Source: Helianthus annuus (Eukaryota > Streptophyta > Magnoliopsida > Asterales > Asteraceae). Taken from it: a stretch of DNA of 64,000 nucleotides. A program made the position numbers and the translations under genes. Below, in pieces: positions 47,549-57,845 of the stretch. The notes beneath the pieces are model-generated. The model had not been told where the DNA came from. It saw nothing but the letters and a program-made list of their open reading frames with translations, and did no database searches. Location: NCBI RefSeq assembly GCF_002127325.2, contig NC_035448.2, positions 86,694,587 to 86,758,586 of the forward strand. The letters run 5' to 3'. Every line of letters begins with the position of its first letter. The stretch's first letter is position 1.

Positions 47549-48365
47549 TGTGACAACTCGTATTTCAAACCCTTCATTGTACTTTGATGTGACTAGTTGA
47601 TCAATGTGTGATTACATGATTTTGTGCCCTTTGATAATTAATTGAATGTTATGTTATATGTTTATGTATATTAAACGAGCCTAAGCGCACAAATCAAACC
47701 GACCGCACAAGCCCATTCGGGCCATGTTCTTTGTATTCGGATCAAGGGCAGCCCATGATCGGTTCGGCCCACTCCCTTTTGCACGCATAACACTATGGAG
47801 TAAGGGTATACTCCTCATAACTTGCAAACCACAACACACCTTAAACCCTAGTTCTCTCCTCTCTCTCCCTTGTTCGACGGCAATCTTCATAGCCGAAGCC
47901 CGATCTCGTGAAGCTTCCTTGTTCGGATCAATCTTTGATCTACTTTCTAACCGGTTAGTGTTGCACTGTTATTGTTTTGATAAGATGATATTATGGATGC
48001 CATGATTTTATGTGATAACTAGAATAGTTTGCGTGAATGATGATGTTCTAGTGAATCGGATTTGTATGATGATGTTAATCGGCTATCATGTCTTGTTTTC
48101 GGATTGTTTGCATGATGATTTAGTATCGAATGTATGTAATCGGTTGCATGTTCATGTAATCGAACCAAGTAATATGATTTGATAAGTTATTGTTTATGCT
48201 TTGAATGTGAATAGGGTTCTTATGAATTAGATGATAATTGCTTGGTTTGATCGAGATATGCATGATTGAAAATTGTTAGTGTTGTTAATTGATAAATCTC
48301 ATAAATGGAAACCATGTAACTGATTGCAAGATTTTAGGAATAAAGTAACTAATCACACCAACCTC

Positions 48366-48850
48366 TCAATCGCACAAGTTTTTCCCTCTCGGTCGCACAA
48401 GATCAGGCCACACAGGACCTGATCTGATCGCACAAGGCAGTCGCACAAGGTAGGGTGCAACTGCTGATACACTACGTACATCTTAGGAGTGCATGATCGC
48501 ACAAGACCTGTGGATCGCACAAAACAGTGCCGATCGCACAAGTCTTGGGCTACACACTCTTTGGGCTTAATATATGTTGTTGGGCCGAATGGCCCAACCC
48601 AGTCGCACAACTTAACTGAATCGCACAAGTCGTCCGGATCGCACAAGTCTATCCAGACCGCACAAGGTTATTGACTGTTAACTATTTGGGCCGCACAAGT
48701 CTTTGGATTGTATTATCATCTTGGGCCGGATTTGGATCAGATCGCACAACCCATTGTGGATCGCACAAGCTATGCAGATCGCACAATAGGTTGGGCCAGT
48801 TATCTTTGGGCTTCATTATTAAACGCACAAGATGATTGGGCTCGCAAAGG
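48366..48850 (+). repeat. Spaced TCGCACAAG motif array in LTR F
   Basis: About 16 copies of TCGCACAAG or one-base variants (CCGCACAAG, TCGCACAAA), all in one orientation, 10-60 bp apart with unrelated spacers. Isolated GCGCACAAA and CCGCACAAG copies occur already at 47684-47712. Confidence 0.85.
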
Positions 48851-48901
48851 TTCACCAGCCCAATCATCTGAGTTGCACAGCGTGGGTATCATGTGTAATT
48901 G

Positions 48902-49349
48902 ACTGTTAACATGCTCTACGTGTTTGCCATGATCAAAACGTGTTCGAAACCTGTTAGTTTATGTGTAAACATACGTGCATTACTCGAACCTAGACCTAAC
49001 TTGTATGGTAACCATGTTAGGACGTGGTTGACCCCTTATAACTCAAGTAACCTTTCTGTGTATCTGCCGAGCAAACCAAGGTGAGTTCACACTCTTCCAA
49101 GGCATGGGATTCCCCAGTGGGTAGGGAATGGGATTGAACAATTACTCGTACTTTCACTATTACTAGACTATTTACCATCGTCCTCGGATAGCGAAGGGCA
49201 CTTACGTAAAACTTACGTAACTGTTAACATGCTCTACGTGTTTGCCATGATCAAAACGTGTTCGAAACCTGTTAGTTTATGTGTAAACATATGTGCATTA
49301 CTCGAACCTAGACCTAACCTGTATGGTAACCATGTTAGGACGTGGTTGA
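48902..49349 (+). repeat. Tandem duplication inside LTR F
   Basis: 48902-49031 recurs at 49220-49349 with very few changes (offset 318 bp). The second copy starts directly after an ACGT hairpin and is cut by G, so the full duplicated unit may be about 318 bp. Confidence 0.85.
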
Positions 49350-50267
49350 TGTGACAACTCGACCTTTCGACTTTAAATGCACGTTGACTTTGACTGTTGA
49401 TAGTTGACTTGTTGACTTGTAACTGTACATGTTATGTGTTAATGAAACGTATTGTATTGTGCCTATATGTGATTACTGTCATGATGTGAGTATTAGTATA
49501 AAACACTTAGACTTATTCACCAATCAAACCATCTCGACGAATCAAACTTGTGATTCGCCAAGGACCACTCAACGAAACAGAAGCACTGTTTCGTCAACCC
49601 ATTCTTATCGAAACAGCCTATTTCGCCGGCCCATATGATTCGTCAAGCCCATTAAGGGCCCAGGACCATTAAAACACGTATATGTTAGACGGAACAACCA
49701 CTTTCACCACACTTTAGCAAAACAGAAAACCCTAGAACTCCTGTGTGTGTGTGTGACGGCAAACTTGTGTTCCTGAAGTCTCAATTCAACCTTGTTAACA
49801 TTCCTTAGTCGCGGTTAGTGTTTTCTACTTGTATTGATTGATGGTTTGGGATTGTTAAAAACTGATTTCTGATGTATTGATAAATTGTTGTTGTTATGAT
49901 ATAGACTTATAGATTACGGATTTTATGCTAAGATTAGATTGTTGAACGGATTGATCGGTTGATACATAGGGCTTGATGTTCTAGACTAAACCCAACTGAT
50001 GATTGCGGTTTGATAAATACAGTTGTGAAGCCACCAGTTAGGTCTCAAACGATTGCTAAATGAATGCATGTATTAGCCCTAGTAGTATCAATGAATTCGT
50101 GTATTGATTTGATGATGATTTCTGTGTTATATGATTTACTGTATGATGATGATGATGATGATGACGGCTATTAACCATGATTAGGGTTTCTGTGATAAGT
50201 TCTGTAATTGACTGCATGATTTCCGGTAACTGACATGTTGACGTAACTGCTGCTTAACGAATGTGAA

Positions 50268-50465
50268 TGTTTGACGAATTGGAAGTCTTGGCGAAACAGA
50301 ATGTGTTTCGCCAAGGATGTCGACGAATTAGAAAATGTATTTCGCCAAAGGTCTTTAACGAAATAGAACCCCTATTTCGCCAAAGGGTAGTTGACGAAAC
50401 ACAAGTGTTTCGTCAAACATGTGTTTCGCCAAGTATGTGATTCGCCAACTTCTGTTTCGCCAACT
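50268..50465 (+). repeat. CGAAAC hairpin cluster in LTR G
   Basis: Units with arms TTGGCGAAACA/TGTTTCGCCAA (about 50287-50313), AACGAAATAG/CTATTTCG (about 50353-50378) and TTGACGAAACAC/GTGTTTCGTCAA (about 50391-50416). Arm changes are matched on both sides. Confidence 0.8.
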
Positions 50466-50637
50466 TGGATAACCTGCACAGTAAACTGATTTAAGTCTGT
50501 TAAGTGTTGACTGAGTTAACTAACTGATGTTAAACACTATGCATGACTTGTGTGATGTTGATTGGTGATGTGTACTACTTGGTGATCATTGATTATGCTT
50601 ATACGTGAACTGTATGAATTCAAACTGATTGTGTACG

Positions 50638-50642
50638 TGCAT
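50638..50642. repeat. Target-site duplication TGCAT, left copy (element H)
   Basis: TGCAT precedes the H 5' LTR and recurs at 62600-62604. Confidence 0.95.
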
Positions 50643-51129
50643 TGATGTGTGTAAAATGCAACATATAAATCACATCAATTAAGGCATAAAACTAACCCTT
50701 TTTAAGTACTAATGTTGGAAAAAGAGTGTTTTTGTCTTCCTTTTGTATTTTCAGGATGAAATGAGCTCAAAATCACAAAAGAAGCAAAAAGACAACTAAT
50801 TCTACCATAAAATACAAGAAAAGGAACAAAAGTGGACCGCCCGGACCCTCAACGGCACCTCCCAAGGCAAAGGAGAAGAAACAGAGTCTGAACACGCCCC
50901 GTGTCCAGCGAACACGGGGGCGTGCCTAGGAAGCAGCAGAAAAGACAAACCAGTAGAAGCTTCCAATGCCCACCATGGGGCCGTGTCCAGCGAGCACGGG
51001 GGCGTGGTGAAAGTACAGCAGGCGCATTAATTGTAATTCGCAATTACAATTAATGAGGAGAGAGAGTGTCAGGCGGGCACGGGGCCGTGTCCAGCGGACA
51101 CGGGGCCGTGTCCAGCCTTCTGTTCAGCC

Positions 51130-51138
51130 TATAAATAG
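51130..51138 (+). promoter_or_regulatory. TATA box of the H LTR
   Basis: TATAAATAG in a C/T-rich context. The same box is in the 3' LTR at 61394-61402. It should drive the genomic RNA of the element. Confidence 0.75.
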
Positions 51139-51737
51139 AGGAGCTTGGCTTCATTCTCCTTCATCCCTTGGCACACCACCTCTCTCACACCTCATCCACC
51201 ACCCACGACCACCATAACACCATCATCCACCACCATCATCCATTGTCCATCGTAGAGTGTGTGAGTCGTCTCGGGATCCAAGATTGATCGTAAGAGTTCT
51301 TGACAATCAAGGCCATGTTTGCCTAAGTCTCTTACATCACTTGGTGAAGACAAGTGTTTAGTATAATACTTTTTATTTTTAATCTTTTGCACTTTTTATT
51401 TGGTTTTGTATTAATGACTTTAATAACTAGTTACTTATGTTGAAGGTGATCTTTCCTTATCGTTTGTCCGTGGTGTCTTGGCATTATTTTACTGTCTATA
51501 TAAAATAAAAGATTTTCACCATTCATATCTCCACGGTCTATATGGAGATATGTTGGCTACCTGGTCGGGGGTTAAGGGAACGGTTTGGTAAGGGTCTTGC
51601 CCTTGTTCAGCGTTTAGAGGTCCTGCTTGGGACCTGGGTCAAATTTAGTAGGATCTCCTTCAATGCCCATAGGTATTGGATGGCGGGGATCCAAACTCTT
51701 TGACCCCCTCATAAGTTAACTACTATTAATACTATAA

Positions 51738-51950
51738 CCCGGCTATTTAGGACTGTATCCCTGCTGACTCAGACTACTTAGCCGAGGGTAACGTCACCGC
51801 CAGAAGCGGGGCCTACCACAATTTGCATTAATAACTTAATTCATTATCTTTCAATAATCCGACCCTTTAGGATTGTATCCTTGTTGACTCAAACTACTGG
51901 GTTGAGGGTAACGTCGCCTTCAAAAGAGGGGCCTACTACAATAACTAAGA
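51738..51950 (+). other. Duplicated RNA-like module in the H LTR leader
   Basis: Two related segments of about 95-100 bp (51738-51840 and 51862-51950). Each has CCGRCYH, TTTAGGA-TGTATCC, GCTGACTCA-like core, a closing arm, GAGGGTAACGTC and GGGGCCTAC. Pairing arms CGGCTA/TAGCCG in the first correspond to CGACCC/GGGTTG in the second. The 3' LTR carries the same pair around 62000-62215. Confidence 0.65.
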
Positions 51951-52341
51951 TAATCTCTTAAACAAGTGCAAAAGTGCGAAAATAATCAAAGGTTATACTA
52001 ATACACGTGTCGGATCCAAGTGATTCATCTTGTCTATCTGTTTTTATTTTTATTTTTATTTCAGCATTTAGTTAGTTTTTATCTTTCTTAGTTTAAAACA
52101 TTTTTCTAACTTTTTGATTTGATTAGACGTTGAGGATAAACCGGTATTAAAAGCTCTTGTGTCCTTGGACGACCTCGGTATCTTACCAACACTATACTAC
52201 GTCCACGATGGGTGCACTTGCCCATATGTGTGTTTAGTGTTAGTGAATATCGTGTTTTATAAATTTAAAACTTGGCTAAAAGTGTAAAAAGGGCTTAAAT
52301 ATACATCTAAAAATATAACACACTGACACGCATCAAGTTTT

Positions 52342-52359
52342 TGGCGCCGCTGCCGGGGA
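52342..52359 (+). other. Primer-binding site, tRNA-Asp type (element H)
   Basis: TGGCGCCGCTGCCGGGGA six bases after the LTR end complements the 3' end of plant tRNA-Asp with one mismatch (GCT for GTT). This primer is characteristic of Athila elements. Confidence 0.85.
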
Positions 52360-52729
52360 CACAATGATTTTAAGAAAGCTTAAAATCGACGGCCTAGTCA
52401 GTTTTTCAAAACCTTTTCAAAACGCGCGCAAATTTTTCTGCATTTTAGTTTAGTTTTGCATTTACAGTAGCCTGAACACGGGGCCGTGCTCACTGAACAC
52501 GCCCCCGTGCTGCATATTTTTAGAGTAGATACCCAGATACAGAGTCTGAACACGGGGCCGTGCTCGCTGAACACGCCCCCGTGCTCAACGTGACCAGCAA
52601 ATTTAATTAAAACGCCCAGATACAGACCCTGAACACGGGGCCGTGTTCACTCAACACGGGGCCGTGTCCAGCTTCTGTTTCCGTCTGATTTTTGTTTTCT
52701 GGTCCCGAGACTCAGTTGTGGTCTGTTGA
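52360..52729 (+). other. Leader of element H, no gene; GC-rich palindromic motifs
   Basis: Between the primer site and the first ORF. It contains at least three pairs of CACGGGGCCGTG or CACGCCCCCGTG motifs (about 52475-52670). No coding sequence resembling capsid is seen. Confidence 0.7.
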
Positions 52730-53344
52730 GTGATTCTTATGGATCAATACTCAAGAGGTTACAACTACACCTATGATGAGGATGATTATAGGGGTAATTA
52801 TTGCACTAGTTGTCGTAACGCACGCTCGGTTCAATATAATAACTCATATCAACCATCCAATTCATACAACCATTATGAGGAGCCCAGGTACGAGCCATCA
52901 ACTTCATACACATCCTATGAAGACCAAAGGTATGAACCTCCTCCCTCATACTCATATTTTGAGGAACCAAGGTATGAGCCTTCATACTCATACTTTGAAG
53001 ATTCAACATATGAGCCACCACCTTCATACACTTACTACGAGGAACCATGGCGTGAACAACCCACCTCATATGAGTACTATGAAGAACAAAGTTTCAACCC
53101 TTATCCATCATATACTTACAATGAAGAACAATGGTGTGAACCATCTACTTCATATGAGTACTATGAGGAACCAAGGATCGAACAACCGGATTCAAGCTTT
53201 GAGGATCCAAATTCTTTCAATCTCACCGAAGTGACCAATAGGATATTAGAACACATTAAAACTATCGAACGTTGCATAAAAGAATCTCGCGCAAGGGAAG
53301 AGGAATCCCGCGCAAGAGAAGAGCTAAAAATGATAATAACGTAG
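52730..53344 (+). CDS. Tyr/Glu/Pro-rich repeat ORF in the gag position (element H)
   Basis: 204 residues. The second Met (52739, M-D-Q-Y-S-R-G-Y) is an equally good start. Residues about 45-155 are eight units of about 14 residues with consensus Y-Y-E-E-P-R-x-E-P-x-x-S-Y, and the C-terminus is a charged helix with a repeated S-R-A-R-E-E. There is no capsid domain, no CCHC knuckle, no signal peptide and no membrane segment. By position this is what remains of gag or of the gag-protease linker. It ends in TAG at 53342 and overlaps the pol frame, which is in the -1 frame. Function unknown. It may be only the N-terminal linker of a former gag-pol frame. Confidence 0.6.
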   Translation: MILMDQYSRGYNYTYDEDDYRGNYCTSCRNARSVQYNNSYQPSNSYNHYEEPRYEPSTSYTSYEDQRYEPPPSYSYFEEPRYEPSYSYFEDSTYEPPPSYTYYEEPWREQPTSYEYYEEQSFNPYPSYTYNEEQWCEPSTSYEYYEEPRIEQPDSSFEDPNSFNLTEVTNRILEHIKTIERCIKESRAREEESRAREELKMIIT

Positions 53345-56300
53345 AGATAGTTGAAAGTGTAAAAATGGAAGAACAAGAAAGTGAAAAACCGACACATGAG
53401 TTAAACAACGAAAATGGTGAGTCTGATAATGTTAAAATTCAAGAAGAGTCTAATTTTGAAGAAATTAATCTCTTGTCACCTACTTTCGAAAATCATTGTT
53501 TAATAACCCCTCATGCCAAGTTTTTAAAAGAGTTAAACACTAGTGCTAAAATCAAAGACTTAGTAAGTGTTAAGTTAACTAATGATCAAACCTCGCTAAT
53601 AAAAGAAGACCCTTTTGAAATTAACATTACACCGGTTCCATGTTTCTTTCAAAATTCGTTTATTAGCAATATCACCATCGATAAGGATCTTTGTGTTAAC
53701 ATAATGCCTAACTACATTTTTGAAAAATTAAGTGTTAGTGATTTTACTCCACTTCAAATACCCATTTTTCTATCCAATCGGAAAGTAATAAAATCAATCG
53801 GTGTAGTTGAAGATGTTTTGGTTCAAACAAATCAAATGGTAATCCCAACCGACTTCGTCATCCTAGATGACGCCCCCTTAGTCTTGGGAAAACCTTTTGT
53901 ACAAACTCATAAAGCTTTGAAAAACCGGAAATTCAACAATCTACCTCTTCAATTAGGGGCATTCAAAAGGAGCATAGATCTTGAGCGCTCAATGAAGTAT
54001 CCTTTTGGCAACAATGACCCCCTAATTGAAGATGAAGCTGAACCACCCGATACAACCAACGAAGAGGACCACTTTGTCGAGGAAGAGATAGCCATAGAAC
54101 AAACCTTTAAGGTTCTTGATCTAGATGAGCCACAAAATAAGGTGTCTTCTAAAGACCCACCCATTGAGCTCAAAGAACTTCCTAAGGGTTTGGAATATGC
54201 TTTTCTAGGCAAAGAAGGTAGTTTACCCGTAATTATTTCATCTAAATTAAGTAATATAGAAAAAGAGAAATTAGTTAACCTACTTAAAAAACACAAAAAC
54301 GCGATCGCTTGGAAGCTTGTAGATATTAAAGGAATAAGCCCTTCCATGTGCACGCACAAAATTTTAATGAATGATGACTACAAGACGGTAATTCAACCAC
54401 AACGAAGAGTGAACCCCAATGTTCAAGAAGTGGTTAAGAATGAAGTCATCAAACTACTCGACGCCGGACTAATCTACCCTATCTCCGATAGCCCGTGGGT
54501 AAGTCCCGTTCAAGTAGTCCCAAAGAAAGGAGGTATGACGGTAATAACTAACGAGAAAAATGAATTAATACCAACGAGAACCGTCACAGGATGGAGAGTC
54601 TGTATAGATTATAGGCGATTAAATGAAGCAACTAGGAAAGACCACTTTCCTTTGCCCTTCATTGATCAAATGTTAGAAAGATTATCCGGTCATAAATTTT
54701 ATTGTTTCTTAGATGGTTTTTCAGGTTACTTTCAAATACCGATAGCACCAGAAGACCAAGAGAAAACAACTTTCACATGTCCCTACGGAACTTTTGCATA
54801 TCGACGCATGCCATTCGGTCTATGTAATGCGCCTGCAACATTCCAACGTTGTATGGTCGCCATTTTCCATGATATGATCGAAAAGACAATGGAAGTCTTC
54901 ATGGATGACTTTTCCATCTTTGGAGACTCATATGACCAATGCCTCGATAATCTTGAACGAATGCTATCCCGATGTGAGGAAACTAACCTCGCCCTTAACT
55001 GGGAAAAATGCCATTTCATGGTAACAGAGGGAATAGTAATCGGTCACAAAATCTCAAGCGAAGGAATGGAAGTTGATCGAGCAAAAATAGAAACTATTTC
55101 TCGATTACCTCCTCCATCCTCCGTGCGAGCAATCAGAAGTTTCCTAGGACATGCCGGATTTTATAGAAGGTTTATCAAAGACTTTTCAAAAATTTCAAGG
55201 CCTCTAACAAAATTACTTGAAAAAGATGCACCCTTCATCTTTGACAAGGAATGCAATCAAGCATTTCTAACCCTCAAGGAAATGCTAATCAATGCACCTA
55301 TCATGATAGCGCCAGATTGGAAATTTCCTTTCGAAATCATGTGCGATGCAAGTGACTTCGCTGTTGGAGCAGTCTTGGGACAAAGAAAAGAAAAACATTT
55401 CCACCCAATTTATTATGCTAGTAAAACTCTTAATGATGCGCAAGAAAATTATACAACTACAGAACAAGAATTACTAGCGGTGGTATTTGCTTTTGATAAA
55501 TTTCGTTCTTATCTTGTTCTTTCTAAAACAGTAGTCTATACAGACCATGCAGCCATCAGGTACCTCTTCAAGAAGCAAGACGCAAAACCCCGTTTGATAA
55601 GATGGATTCTACTCCTCCAAGAATTCGACATTGAAATCAAGGACAAAAGAGGAGCAGAAAACACTGCTGCAGATCATCTCTCACGCTTAGAAGACCCAGC
55701 TTTGGAGACAACCAGGGACGAGCAAATCAACGAGAAATTTCCCACGGAATCCTTGGAAATGATGGAGAGTAGACAAGAACCATGGTATGCCGACTACGCT
55801 AATTTCTTGGCTAGCGGTGTAGTCACCAAGGGATGGCCACATCATCAAAGAAAAAAATTCTTTGCTGATGTAAAGCATTACTTTTGGGAAGACCCCTATC
55901 TTTTCAAAATGTGTGCCGACCAGCTCATCCGAAGGTGTGTCTATGGTAATGAAGCACGAAGAATTCTCCATCATTGTCATGAAGGTCCATACGGAGGACA
56001 TCATGGTGCCGCAAGTACCGCACGAAAGGTATTTGATTCAGGATTTTACTGGCCAACCATTTACAAGGATGCACAAAACCTTGTAAAGACATGTGATGCA
56101 TGCCAAAGATCAGGTAATATTTCTTCCAAAAACGAAATGCCTCAAAATGGCATTCTCGTCTGTGAAATCTTTGATGTGTGTGGACTCGATTTCATGGGAC
56201 CTTTCCCACCTTCAAAGGGAAACAAATATATACTTGTGGCAGTCGATTACTTGTCTAAATGGGCAGAGGCCGAGGCTCTTCCAACAAATGATGGAAGAGT

Positions 56301-57063
56301 GGTGGTAAAATTTCTGAAAAAGCTGTTCTCTCGTTTCGGGACACCAAAAGCTTTGATAAGTGATAGAGGTACCCATTTTTGCAATCATCAACTCGAAAAA
56401 ATATTAACAAGGTATGGGGTCTATCACCGGGTCTCAACAGCATATCATCCTCAAACAAATGGGCAAGCCGAAGTGACTAATCGAGGTTTAAAACGAATAC
56501 TTGAAAAAACCGTAGGAATAAATAAAAAAGAATGGGCCGACAAATTAGACGACGCTTTATGGGCTTTTCGAACTGCTTATAAAACCACTATAGGCACAAC
56601 CCCATATAAACTCGTCTATGGAAAAAGTTGTCACTTGCCAGTAGAAATAGCTCACAAAGCCTACTGGGCAATAAAAAACGTAAACTTAGATTTGGAAAAT
56701 GCCGGTAAAAATCGATTTTGTCAAATAAACGAATTAGACGAACTTAGGAATTATGCATATTCTAACTCCGAAATTTATAAAGAAAGAATGAAAAATTTGC
56801 ATGATAAATATATTAAATCTAATGAATTTCGGGTTGGAGACCAAGTTCTATTGTTTAATTCACGACTTCGATTATTTCCTGGTAAGTTAAAATCTAGGTG
56901 GTCAGGACCTTTTTCCGTCACCCATGTTTTTCCACACGGTGCAGTAGAAATTAAAACTCGAAATGGGACACCATTTAAAGTCAATGGCCAACGGCTGAAA
57001 CTCTACCGAGGATCCATTGAGGATGAGGAAGAGGAGATCTCACTTCAAACGGTTAACGAATAA
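53272..57063 (+). CDS. pol: pol of element H: protease-like remnant, RT, RNase H, integrase (1263 aa)
   Basis: Intact frame. Residues about 120-215 align by eye with the Athila protease region (L-C-V-N-I-M-P, then G-V-V-E-D-V, then P-T-D-F-V-I-L and V-L-G-K-P-F) but the catalytic D-x-G-A is missing. [13 protein letters not shown] at about 441 and F-M-D-D at about 543. RNase H: C-D-A-S at about 690 and Y-T-D-H at about 756. Integrase: HHCC zinc finger at about 900-947, core Asp at about 973, S-D-R-G-T-H-F at about 1029, Q-A-E at about 1065, G-P-F at about 1207. No chromodomain, as expected for Athila. The first ATG lies in the overlap with the upstream ORF and codes a basic stretch; entry by frameshift from that ORF is as plausible as initiation here. 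Confidence 0.9.
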   Translation: MHKRISRKGRGIPRKRRAKNDNNVEIVESVKMEEQESEKPTHELNNENGESDNVKIQEESNFEEINLLSPTFENHCLITPHAKFLKELNTSAKIKDLVSVKLTNDQTSLIKEDPFEINITPVPCFFQNSFISNITIDKDLCVNIMPNYIFEKLSVSDFTPLQIPIFLSNRKVIKSIGVVEDVLVQTNQMVIPTDFVILDDAPLVLGKPFVQTHKALKNRKFNNLPLQLGAFKRSIDLERSMKYPFGNNDPLIEDEAEPPDTTNEEDHFVEEEIAIEQTFKVLDLDEPQNKVSSKDPPIELKELPKGLEYAFLGKEGSLPVIISSKLSNIEKEKLVNLLKKHKNAIAWKLVDIKGISPSMCTHKILMNDDYKTVIQPQRRVNPNVQEVVKNEVIKLLDAGLIYPISDSPWVSPVQVVPKKGGMTVITNEKNELIPTRTVTGWRVCIDYRRLNEATRKDHFPLPFIDQMLERLSGHKFYCFLDGFSGYFQIPIAPEDQEKTTFTCPYGTFAYRRMPFGLCNAPATFQRCMVAIFHDMIEKTMEVFMDDFSIFGDSYDQCLDNLERMLSRCEETNLALNWEKCHFMVTEGIVIGHKISSEGMEVDRAKIETISRLPPPSSVRAIRSFLGHAGFYRRFIKDFSKISRPLTKLLEKDAPFIFDKECNQAFLTLKEMLINAPIMIAPDWKFPFEIMCDASDFAVGAVLGQRKEKHFHPIYYASKTLNDAQENYTTTEQELLAVVFAFDKFRSYLVLSKTVVYTDHAAIRYLFKKQDAKPRLIRWILLLQEFDIEIKDKRGAENTAADHLSRLEDPALETTRDEQINEKFPTESLEMMESRQEPWYADYANFLASGVVTKGWPHHQRKKFFADVKHYFWEDPYLFKMCADQLIRRCVYGNEARRILHHCHEGPYGGHHGAASTARKVFDSGFYWPTIYKDAQNLVKTCDACQRSGNISSKNEMPQNGILVCEIFDVCGLDFMGPFPPSKGNKYILVAVDYLSKWAEAEALPTNDGRVVVKFLKKLFSRFGTPKALISDRGTHFCNHQLEKILTRYGVYHRVSTAYHPQTNGQAEVTNRGLKRILEKTVGINKKEWADKLDDALWAFRTAYKTTIGTTPYKLVYGKSCHLPVEIAHKAYWAIKNVNLDLENAGKNRFCQINELDELRNYAYSNSEIYKERMKNLHDKYIKSNEFRVGDQVLLFNSRLRLFPGKLKSRWSGPFSVTHVFPHGAVEIKTRNGTPFKVNGQRLKLYRGSIEDEEEEISLQTVNE

Positions 57064-57845
57064 ACTCATACCCGACATGTTACAGGTAAGTGTACGTTTA
57101 AAAAACCGGTAAATCTTCTAACCATTTTTCGGAAATAAGGGGCATGCACACGAGCACATAAAAAAAAATTTCAAAAACTTTGCCCGGCACGGGGCCGTGT
57201 CCGCTGGACACGGGGCCGTGTCGAGGCAACTGTCGGGATAAAACCTTCTTTTCCTATCAGTTACACCATTCCACACGCCCCGTTTAGCCGAAAACTCTCT
57301 GGTTTGAGGCGATTTTCTGCAGTTCTTCTACGTCACCACCGAATCTAACAACGTCAAGGTATGATTCTATCTTCATTAGTAGTTAGATTAGTTACTTGCA
57401 TGTAGTTAAAACATCAAAAATTTGGGAAAAATCTAGGGTTCTTCATGTTCATCCGGATCGAACTCAAAATTTTTTATGAAATTTGTTAGTAGTAGTTTAG
57501 ATTAGAGTAGTAGAAAGTAAATAAGCATGTATTGTTGATAGATTTGTCCGATTTCCAAATAAAACCCCAAACCCTTGTTCTTGAACCGAAAAACACGAAA
57601 TTGAAAGGGTAAACGGTTTGTTTTGAGAAAAATGACACTTAGGGTTTCATTTTCGGGGGAAACCGCTACTATTGGGCTAAAAATTTTCAGGTTTTCGAAA
57701 CCGGGACGAAAAATGGAATTTTTGGGTTACAGACGCCTGGACACGGGGCCGTGTCCGCTGAACACGAGGCCGTGTCCATCCCACTGTTTGCAGTTTCACT
57801 TTGATTTTCCTGGTTTCGTACTAACTTTTTATGTATTCTTTTCAG
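57064..57845 (+). other. Spliced-leader region of the 3' ORF (element H)
   Basis: Non-coding between the pol stop and the 3' ORF. It contains acceptor-like TTTTCCTATCAG (ends 57260), donor AAG/GTATGATT (intron from 57359), branch-point consensus TACTAAC (57819-57825) and acceptor ATTCTTTTCAG ending 57845, one base before the ATG of the 3' ORF. GC-rich motifs occur at 57185-57225 and 57735-57775. Confidence 0.65.

Larger units (their letters stand above)
47549..49349 (+). repeat. LTR F (partial, truncated on the right by G)
   Basis: Starts TGTGACAACTCG at 47549 after GTTCA (47544-47548, expected duplication). It shows the same LTR plan as the others: leader-like AAACCCTAGTTCTCTCC (about 47843) ending in candidate donor CCG/GTTAGTG (about 47954), a private motif array (TCGCACAAG, 48366-48850), the conserved donor AAG/GTGAGT near 49080, one hairpin of each type (49180-49217), then a duplicated segment. 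Element G cuts it at 49349. No gene is seen. Confidence 0.85.
49350..50642 (+). repeat. 5' LTR of element G, left part (A/G family)
   Basis: TGTGACAACTCGACC start after GTTGA (49345-49349). It holds CGAAAC hairpin blocks (49530-49640), leader-like AAACCCTAGAACTCC (about 49726) with candidate donor GCG/GTTAGTG (about 49816), and a dense hairpin cluster (50268-50465). It is interrupted by H at 50642 and resumes at 62605; joined length is about 2160 bp. Confidence 0.92.
50643..52335 (+). repeat. 5' LTR of element H
   Basis: TGATGTGTG...CACGCATCA. It contains GC-rich CACGGGGCCGTG-type motifs (50897-51120), a TATA box (51130-51138), a C/A-rich transcript start region, and a duplicated structured segment (51738-51950). 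No coding region is seen. Confidence 0.94.

Noticed and set aside
48366..48850. 61-97 residue frames in the TCGCACAAG array
   Set aside because: Low-complexity translations of the repeated 9-mer on both strands.
50100..50170. GAT/ATG microsatellite as a notable feature
   Set aside because: Short ordinary trinucleotide run inside LTR G.
52773..53234. Alternative-frame Met/His/Thr-rich frame over the Tyr-rich ORF of H
   Set aside because: Produced by the same 42-bp DNA repeat read in another frame. The Tyr/Glu frame fits the position and the pol overlap better.
53949..54359. Minus-strand frames antisense to H pol
   Set aside because: Shadows of the long pol frame, with no independent family resemblance.
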